DNA of 5,745 nucleotides, from the NCBI GenBank assembly GCA_000719695.1, contig JOHN01000127.1, forward strand, positions 1-5,745, in the 5' to 3' direction. Of this stretch, positions 4,321 to 5,745 are shown in pieces (position 1 is the stretch's first letter; every line of letters starts with the position of its first letter). The translations under genes and the position numbers were made by a program. The notes under the pieces are model-generated. The model was given only the letters and a program-made list of their open reading frames with translations, was not told the origin of the DNA and ran no database searches. The DNA comes from Streptomyces sp. NRRL F-6131 (GTDB lineage Bacteria; Actinomycetota; Actinomycetes; Streptomycetales; Streptomycetaceae).

Positions 4321-5694
4321 GTGGCGCGGGTTGCGATCATCGGTGGCGGTATCGGCGGTCTGGGGGCCGCGCTGATGCTCGGACGGCGGGGCCACGCGGT
4401 CACGTTGTTCGAGCAGGACGCGCGGGAGGCCGGGGACGATCTGCACCAGGACTTCTTCCGCTGGAACCGGCCCCGGGTCCCGCAGGCCGTCCAGCCCCAC
4501 TCCCTCCTCGCGCCGGTGCGCACCGTGCTGCACGCCGAGGCGCCGGACGTCTACGCGGACCTGCTGGCGCGCGGGGCGCTGGAGTACCACGAGTTCGACT
4601 GGTTCGGCGAGCATCCGCCGCACCGGCCCGGCGACGAGGCGCTGGTGACCCTGCGCACCCGCCGGATCGTGCTGGAGGCCGCCCTCACCGCGGCCGTGCG
4701 GCGGGAGGCCACCGTCGACGTGCGGCGCGGCCGACGGGTGGACGGCCTCGTCGTCGAGGACGGCCGGCCCGCCCGGGTCACCGGCGTCCGGGTGGGTGGG
4801 CGGACGCACCCCGCGGACCTCGTGGTGGACGCGGCCGGCCGCCGCTCCCCGGTCCCGGCCTGGCTCGTCGCGGCCGGCTGCCGCCCGCCCGTGGTCGACA
4901 GCCACCGGGCCGGGATCGCCTACCTGTGCCGCTGGTACCGGCTGCGGGCGGACGGCCCGCGCAACCCCGGCCGGGTGCAGAACGGCTCGTCCGCGCCGTT
5001 CGCCCTCGCCGGCGTCTTCCCCTCCGACAACGACACCTTCGCGGTCAATTTGGTGCTCTCCACCGGGGATCCGACCCGAGGGGCACTCACCGACCCGGCC
5101 GTCTTCGAGGCGGCGGCCCGCCGGTTCCCCGCCGCCGCGGCCTGGCTCGACCTCGGCGCCGAACCGCAGTCGGACGTCCTGGCGATGGCCGGCCTGGACA
5201 ACCGCTGGACCTCGCTCGTCGACGACGCGGGCCCGGTCGTCACCGGCCTGGTCAACACCGGGGACAGCCTCGTCCACACCAACCCCACCCTGGGCCACGG
5301 CGCCGCCCTCGGCCTGCGCGCCGCCCAGCACCTCGCCGACCGGCTTGACGCGACGGTGGCGGACCCGATGGCCTACCACGACTGGACGGTCCGGGAGCTG
5401 CGCCCGTGGTTCGACGCGCAGGTCGCGGCCGACCGGGCCAACGAGCAGCGCCTCACCGCCAGTTCACCGCTCCCGGACCGCCGCGCCGCCGCCGTCGCCG
5501 CCTGCGCCCTCGACGACCCCGTGGTCATGCGGGCCCGCGCCCGGGTGCGCCACCTCCTGAGCCCCGCCGACGAGGCCTACCGCACCGCCGAGGTGGACCG
5601 CCACCTCACCGCCTGGCTCTCCGCCAACCCGGACTTCACCCCCACCCACGACGGCCCCACCCGCGCCCAGTGGGACGCCCTCCTCCCGGCCTGA
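4321..5694 (+). CDS. FAD-dependent oxidoreductase / monooxygenase-like flavoprotein
   Basis: A 457-residue flavoprotein of the p-hydroxybenzoate-hydroxylase / geranylgeranyl-reductase-like class. The N-terminal Rossmann fold has VAIIGGGIGGLGAALML (4-20), with G8-x-G10-x-x-G13, and Glu31 ends the second strand to bind the FAD ribose. PQAVQPHSLLAPVRTVL (54-70) matches the stretch that in relatives carries an Arg/Gln and His near the flavin. LVVDAAGRRSPVPAWL (167-182) is the conserved D-x-AG-R-x-S strand. VNTGDSLVHTNPTLGHGAAL (311-330) is the GD motif that contacts the FAD ribityl chain. The last 100 residues are mostly helical. There is no signal peptide and the tryptophan-halogenase motif WxWxIP is absent. 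The substrate and reaction (hydroxylation, epoxidation or dehydrogenation) cannot be told. No partner reductase, P450 or biosynthetic gene is present downstream, where the contig ends. The GTG start follows from the AAGGGG site and the Rossmann fold beginning at once. Confidence 0.88.
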   Translation: MARVAIIGGGIGGLGAALMLGRRGHAVTLFEQDAREAGDDLHQDFFRWNRPRVPQAVQPHSLLAPVRTVLHAEAPDVYADLLARGALEYHEFDWFGEHPPHRPGDEALVTLRTRRIVLEAALTAAVRREATVDVRRGRRVDGLVVEDGRPARVTGVRVGGRTHPADLVVDAAGRRSPVPAWLVAAGCRPPVVDSHRAGIAYLCRWYRLRADGPRNPGRVQNGSSAPFALAGVFPSDNDTFAVNLVLSTGDPTRGALTDPAVFEAAARRFPAAAAWLDLGAEPQSDVLAMAGLDNRWTSLVDDAGPVVTGLVNTGDSLVHTNPTLGHGAALGLRAAQHLADRLDATVADPMAYHDWTVRELRPWFDAQVAADRANEQRLTASSPLPDRRAAAVAACALDDPVVMRARARVRHLLSPADEAYRTAEVDRHLTAWLSANPDFTPTHDGPTRAQWDALLPA

Positions 5695-5728
5695 GGGGTG
5701 GGGCGGAGGGCGGTCAGTGGGGGGTGGG
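5695..5728 (+). other. G-rich stretch after the last gene
   Basis: G runs at 5695-5698, 5700-5703, 5708-5710, 5719-5724 and 5726-5728 make this a likely but imperfect G-quadruplex former; one loop is 8 nt. No terminator hairpin for the FAD oxidoreductase gene is seen. Being next to adapter sequence, this stretch may also contain low-quality read-end bases. Confidence 0.4.
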
Positions 5729-5730
5729 CG

Positions 5731-5745
5731 CTGTCTCTTATACAC
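5731..5745 (+). other. Residual Tn5/Nextera mosaic-end adapter
   Basis: The final 15 bases CTGTCTCTTATACAC are identical to the start of the 19-bp Tn5 mosaic end (reverse complement of the transposase sequence ending in TATAAGAGACAG) used in tagmentation libraries. They are AT-rich in a very GC-rich sequence and sit exactly at the end. On the minus strand they read VYKRQ or MYKRQ, a peptide known as an artefact of untrimmed adapters. This is library-derived, not genomic, and not evidence for a Tn5 insertion. Confidence 0.95.

Noticed and set aside
4234..5379. Long minus-strand open frame opposite the FAD oxidoreductase
   Set aside because: Its translation is low-complexity Gly/Arg/Val/Pro-rich without recognisable motifs, while the plus strand encodes a clear flavoprotein with all FAD motifs. 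It is a high-GC shadow.
4321..5694. Flavin-dependent halogenase
   Set aside because: The GxGxxG motif is present, but the WxWxIP motif and the conserved halogenase lysine context are not seen.
5464..5745. Minus-strand open frame beginning MYKRQ
   Set aside because: Its first codons come from the adapter, and the rest is antisense to the FAD oxidoreductase.
5731..5745. Tn5-like transposon end
   Set aside because: A bare mosaic end at the terminus of a sequence, with no inverted partner, transposase or target duplication, is a library adapter.

Overview
The window looks like the end of a draft contig from a high-GC actinomycete, most likely Streptomyces or a close relative. This rests on very high GC with strong G/C bias at third codon positions, TTG and GTG starts, TAnnnT-type -10 boxes set right against start codons, and protein families common in that group. 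That is inference from composition and motifs; no search was run.

Layout from left to right. Bases 1-267 hold a G-quadruplex-like tract and a possible promoter but no gene I can support. A GNAT acetyltransferase gene (268-837, +) follows; it carries a Gly/Ala hexanucleotide-repeat insert. It converges, across only 30 bp, on a run of four minus-strand genes. Read in their own direction these are an SRAP/YedK-type DNA-protein crosslink protein (4090-3332), a COG2345/SufR-like winged-helix regulator with a C-terminal cysteine cluster (3234-2551), a DUF3291 protein (2503-1991), and a cytoplasmic beta-propeller-like protein of unknown function (1890-868). A 230 bp divergent intergenic region separates the SRAP gene from a plus-strand FAD-dependent oxidoreductase (4321-5694). 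The last 15 bases (5731-5745) are not genomic: they match the Tn5/Nextera mosaic-end adapter.

How the genes relate. The clearest functional link is between the SufR-like regulator and the DUF3291 gene 47 bp downstream on the same strand. The gap is AT-rich and holds a perfect 12-bp palindrome overlapping a consensus TTGACA -35 box, which is the architecture of a repressor operator. The minus-strand genes mostly have -10-like boxes ending 5-7 nt before the start codon, which suggests leaderless transcription and separate promoters rather than one operon. The remaining genes (GNAT, propeller, SRAP, FAD oxidoreductase) look like ordinary chromosomal genes with no evident shared pathway. I see no mobile element, CRISPR array, tRNA or rRNA. 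The regulator/DUF3291 pair is the only candidate for a little-described system here, and it is a modest one.
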